Source of the DNA: Lachnoclostridium sp. UBA739
GTDB taxonomy: Bacteria > Bacillota_A > Clostridia > Lachnospirales > Lachnospiraceae
Assembly (NCBI GenBank): GCA_002297865.1
Contig: DBKX01000167.1
Coordinates: 1 to 8,267, forward strand
Length of the DNA: 8,267 nucleotides
Direction: 5' to 3'
Part shown: piece after piece, positions 6,198 to 8,267 of the stretch
How the letters are laid out: each line of letters opens with the position of its first letter
Numbering within the stretch: position 1 is the stretch's first letter
Notes under the pieces: generated by a model
The model's database searches: none
Told to the model about the DNA's origin: nothing
What the model saw: the letters and a program-made list of their open reading frames with translations, nothing else
Made by a program: the position numbers and the translations under genes

Positions 6198-7901
6198 TTG
6201 GATTACGATCAGGTTCTATTACTTCAAAAAAAATTTATCGACTTTCATAAGATGTTAACAGTAATTCTTGTCTGTTTTAACTTCCACTATGCTTCAACAG
6301 TAACAAGCTATAACTGTTTGCAACCGGCTTTGGGGATGCTGGCGCTTTTAATTACTGAAAATATCGTAGTTAAGACGACGCCAGTTCGTCTTAAAGCTTT
6401 GATGGTGTTAAAATATTTATACATATGTATGGTAGTCACATTTGTTATTTTGGCTGATAATATTTATGCCTTTGGAATGGGCATTTTATGTGTTTTACTA
6501 TATGATGTTGAATTCTATTTTACATTAGATTTTAGTGAAAGTTTCGTGCGGAAAGTTTATCTTATCTTAATTTGGTGTCCAGTAATATGCGGAGCCATAG
6601 CGATTGCATTATTAAATCGGACGATGGACTGGATGAGTAATTTTGAAATGGTTTGCATTTTGATTTTGTATATGCTTTTTACCTGGCTTATTACAGAGCT
6701 GATTGCTCTGGTAATTGGTGAAAATGATCGTAAGCTGTTCGCACAAACACGATTAATTGAGCGAATTAATGAAACCAATGAAGAACTTAGAATTCACCAG
6801 CAAAAAGTAAAGAGCACCAATGAACTTCTGGGAGTTCAGAAGATAGAATTACAGACTGCTTATGAGAAAATCAATAATGTGAATGAAGAAATGCAGATAC
6901 AAAATGATATATTGAAATACATATCCTCTTCCCTAGAGATTAGCAAGCTTATGACTCTTATTACAGAATCTTTTGTAAATCGTATAGGAGTAGATGTTTG
7001 TGCAATCGTATTAAAGCCAGGAACATCGAACAATAAAAATATTACATATAAAGTACAAAGTACTTTGAGTGATGAATTTAAAGAACACCTAAGTGATTGT
7101 ATCGAAAACAACTGCTTTGAAGAAATTATGGATAATGCAAAGGTACTTGTTGACAATGAGGTAGACCCGGAAAAATATGAATTTATAACATGTGCATCGG
7201 TTAGTTCTATTCTTCTTGTTCCGTTAATTAAGCAAGAACAACAGATAGGATTACTTTTCGTAGGAACGAAGAAAAGGGAGTATTTTGTAGATAATGTAGA
7301 TTTCTTTGAAGGTATCGTTGCGCAGTTCTTAATTGCATTAAACAATGCTAATCTATATCAGGAAATGCAGTCTATGGCGATTCTAGATGGATTAACAGGT
7401 ATTTATAACCGTCGCCATTTGACCAAATTATTTAATGAATACATGTATGAATCCATTAATAATAGAACGCCATTATCGGTAGCATTAATTGATATTGACT
7501 TATTTAAGAAAATTAATGATACATATGGACATTTGTTTGGAGATTTAGTTATTCGTACTATCGCAAGTCTTGCCAAGAATATTGCAGATGAAAATGACGG
7601 TATCGTTTCTAGATATGGTGGAGAGGAATTCGTAATTATTTTCCCGAATAAGGGATTAGAAGAGGCGTATCCTGCTGTGGAAGAACTTCATCATCGGGTG
7701 AAAGAACTTGGAATTGAACATCATGGAAAGAAAGTTAAGGTTAATGTAAGTGTCGGATTTACTTCATTTCCAAAAACATGTAAGGACCCAAGAGAATTGC
7801 TCAATCGTGCTGACTGGTCTATGTATTACTCAAAGCAGCATGGTCGTAATCAGATTACTATTGATAGTGATGAAATTAGAAAAGAAGTATCACTTGAATA
7901 A
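6198..7901 (+). CDS. Membrane-bound GAF-GGDEF diguanylate cyclase
   Basis: This 567-residue protein starts at TTG. Residues 17-173 hold about six hydrophobic segments (roughly 17-33, 41-58, 67-86, 90-108, 120-139, 150-173) that form a membrane module I do not recognise. A charged, probably coiled-coil linker follows (about 178-235), then a GAF-like sensory domain (about 240-375) and a C-terminal GGDEF domain (about 390-560). The catalytic signatures are intact: DGLTGIYNRR from D397, D432-x-D434-LFKKIND, and R-Y-GGEEF at G474-F478. It should therefore make cyclic di-GMP from two GTP at the inner face of the membrane. The inhibitory RxxD motif before GGEEF is absent (sequence DENDGIVSRY), so classic product inhibition is not expected. 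The gene begins 5 bases after the FtsA-like stop and shares its transcript. The ligand of the membrane or GAF domain cannot be told from sequence. Confidence 0.93.
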   Translation: MDYDQVLLLQKKFIDFHKMLTVILVCFNFHYASTVTSYNCLQPALGMLALLITENIVVKTTPVRLKALMVLKYLYICMVVTFVILADNIYAFGMGILCVLLYDVEFYFTLDFSESFVRKVYLILIWCPVICGAIAIALLNRTMDWMSNFEMVCILILYMLFTWLITELIALVIGENDRKLFAQTRLIERINETNEELRIHQQKVKSTNELLGVQKIELQTAYEKINNVNEEMQIQNDILKYISSSLEISKLMTLITESFVNRIGVDVCAIVLKPGTSNNKNITYKVQSTLSDEFKEHLSDCIENNCFEEIMDNAKVLVDNEVDPEKYEFITCASVSSILLVPLIKQEQQIGLLFVGTKKREYFVDNVDFFEGIVAQFLIALNNANLYQEMQSMAILDGLTGIYNRRHLTKLFNEYMYESINNRTPLSVALIDIDLFKKINDTYGHLFGDLVIRTIASLAKNIADENDGIVSRYGGEEFVIIFPNKGLEEAYPAVEELHHRVKELGIEHHGKKVKVNVSVGFTSFPKTCKDPRELLNRADWSMYYSKQHGRNQITIDSDEIRKEVSLE

Positions 7902-7905
7902 AAAT

Positions 7906-7930
7906 AGCAAGCAGACTGCTTGCTTTTTTT
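7906..7930 (+). terminator. Intrinsic terminator of the FtsA-like/GGDEF operon (first of two)
   Basis: AGCAAGCA at 7906-7913 pairs with TGCTTGCT at 7917-7924 around a GAC loop. A run of seven T (7924-7930) starts at the last paired base. It begins 4 bases after the stop codon of the GGDEF gene. Confidence 0.9.
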
Positions 7931-7954
7931 GTGCCAAAAGCAGGCACTTTTTTT
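7931..7954 (+). terminator. Second tandem intrinsic terminator
   Basis: GTGCC (7931-7935) pairs with GGCAC (7943-7947) around a 7-base loop, followed by seven T (7948-7954). The stem is short but G-C rich. It follows the first terminator with no gap. Its loop AAAAGCA is also complementary to TGCTTTT at 7921-7927, so an alternative pairing that disrupts both terminators is possible on paper. Confidence 0.7.
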
Positions 7955-7994
7955 ATGTGTTACAAGTAGGGGTATAGATTAATTGAATAGGTTG

Positions 7995-8003
7995 TGTTAT
8001 AAT
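7995..8003 (+). promoter_or_regulatory. Promoter of the MBL-fold hydrolase gene
   Basis: An extended -10, TGT-TATAAT, sits at 7995-8003, after the tandem terminators and 43 bases before the next start codon. The -35 at 17-bp spacing is weak (TAGATT at 7975-7980). Because the upstream operon ends in two terminators, a separate promoter is expected here. Confidence 0.6.
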
Positions 8004-8046
8004 GGGAAAGATTTTATGAAAACATTGCTGGAAAAGGGGAAAACGA

Positions 8047-8267
8047 ATGGAATTATGCAGTATAGCCAGCGGAAGCAGTGGCAATTGTATTTACGTAGGA
8101 AATGATAACACGAAGCTTTTGGTTGATGCGGGAATCAGTTGCAAAAGAATTGAAGGTGGTTTGACACAAATTGATATTAATCCTGAGTCATTAAATGGGA
8201 TTCTTGTTACACATGAGCATTCAGATCACGTTCAGGGGATTGGAGTTATGGCTAGAAGATATAAAAT
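8047..8267 (+). CDS. YycJ/WalJ-type MBL-fold metallo-hydrolase (5' part only)
   Basis: Only the first 73 codons are in the window; the gene runs off the right edge. The ATG follows AAGGGGA. The opening MELCSIASGSSGNC followed by a Val-Asp-Ala-Gly stretch (LLVDAGIS) is typical of the YycJ/WalJ family, and the metal-binding signature H56-E-H58-S-D60-H61 is complete. Members are metallo-beta-lactamase-fold phosphodiesterase or exonuclease-like enzymes; in Bacillus and Streptococcus they sit with the WalKR cell-wall two-component system and are linked to DNA repair or cell-wall control. Here the gene lies after a diguanylate cyclase instead. Because the rest of the protein is not visible, the subfamily is probable rather than certain. 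Confidence 0.88.
   Translation, partial: MELCSIASGSSGNCIYVGNDNTKLLVDAGISCKRIEGGLTQIDINPESLNGILVTHEHSDHVQGIGVMARRYK

Noticed and set aside
6860..7345. Minus-strand 161-residue open frame
   Set aside because: It is antisense to the linker and GAF domain of the GGDEF gene, has no recognisable domain or ribosome binding site, and its composition is that of a shadow frame.
7750..7977. Plus-strand 75-residue frame running through the end of the GGDEF gene
   Set aside because: It is an out-of-frame shadow that crosses both terminators.
1..8267. Mobile elements, CRISPR arrays, phage genes or a defence system
   Set aside because: No transposase, integrase, direct-repeat array or defence-type domain is seen; all long frames belong to core or regulatory genes.

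Overview
This window looks like an AT-rich chromosomal segment from a low-GC Clostridia, most likely a member of the Lachnospiraceae or a close relative. That assignment is an inference. It rests on codon use, strong GGAGG-type ribosome binding sites, a proofreading-dead Pol I of the Bacillus/Clostridium kind, and the gene order zf-HC2 protein, polA, coaE, FtsA-like protein, GGDEF protein, YycJ-type hydrolase. No insertion sequence, phage gene, CRISPR array or other mobile element is visible. The window reads as core chromosome, with its unusual features lying inside otherwise ordinary genes.

Layout. Positions 1-80 hold a strong hairpin that probably ends an upstream plus-strand gene. A minus-strand tRNA-Leu(CAA) at 154-236 has its own terminator (113-148) and a promoter at 293-321. 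Between the tRNA and the first plus-strand gene is a perfect 26-bp palindrome (291-316). It contains the extended -10 elements of two divergent promoters, one for the tRNA and one probably for the plus-strand operon. Three plus-strand genes follow: a small tail-anchored zf-HC2 (anti-sigma-like) protein, polA (DNA polymerase I) and coaE (dephospho-CoA kinase).

After an 89-base AT-rich gap with promoter-like and palindromic sequence comes a 679-residue actin-fold protein of the FtsA/PilM class. Its C-terminal half is a tandem array of beta-grasp (ubiquitin/ThiS-like) modules. Five bases after its stop, a membrane-bound GAF-GGDEF diguanylate cyclase starts at a TTG codon, with its ribosome binding site inside the last codons of the FtsA-like gene. 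The pair is therefore almost certainly co-transcribed and translationally coupled. Two tandem terminators close this unit. A TATAAT promoter then leads into the 5' part of a YycJ/WalJ-type metallo-beta-lactamase-fold gene, cut by the window end.

How the genes may work together. polA and coaE are housekeeping genes (DNA repair and Okazaki fragment maturation; the last step of CoA synthesis). The FtsA-like/GGDEF pair suggests that an actin-like membrane scaffold is linked to cyclic-di-GMP production at the membrane. The most notable items are the beta-grasp array on the FtsA-like protein, its coupling to a diguanylate cyclase that lacks an inhibitory site, and the divergent-promoter palindrome next to an anti-sigma-like gene that has no visible sigma factor partner.
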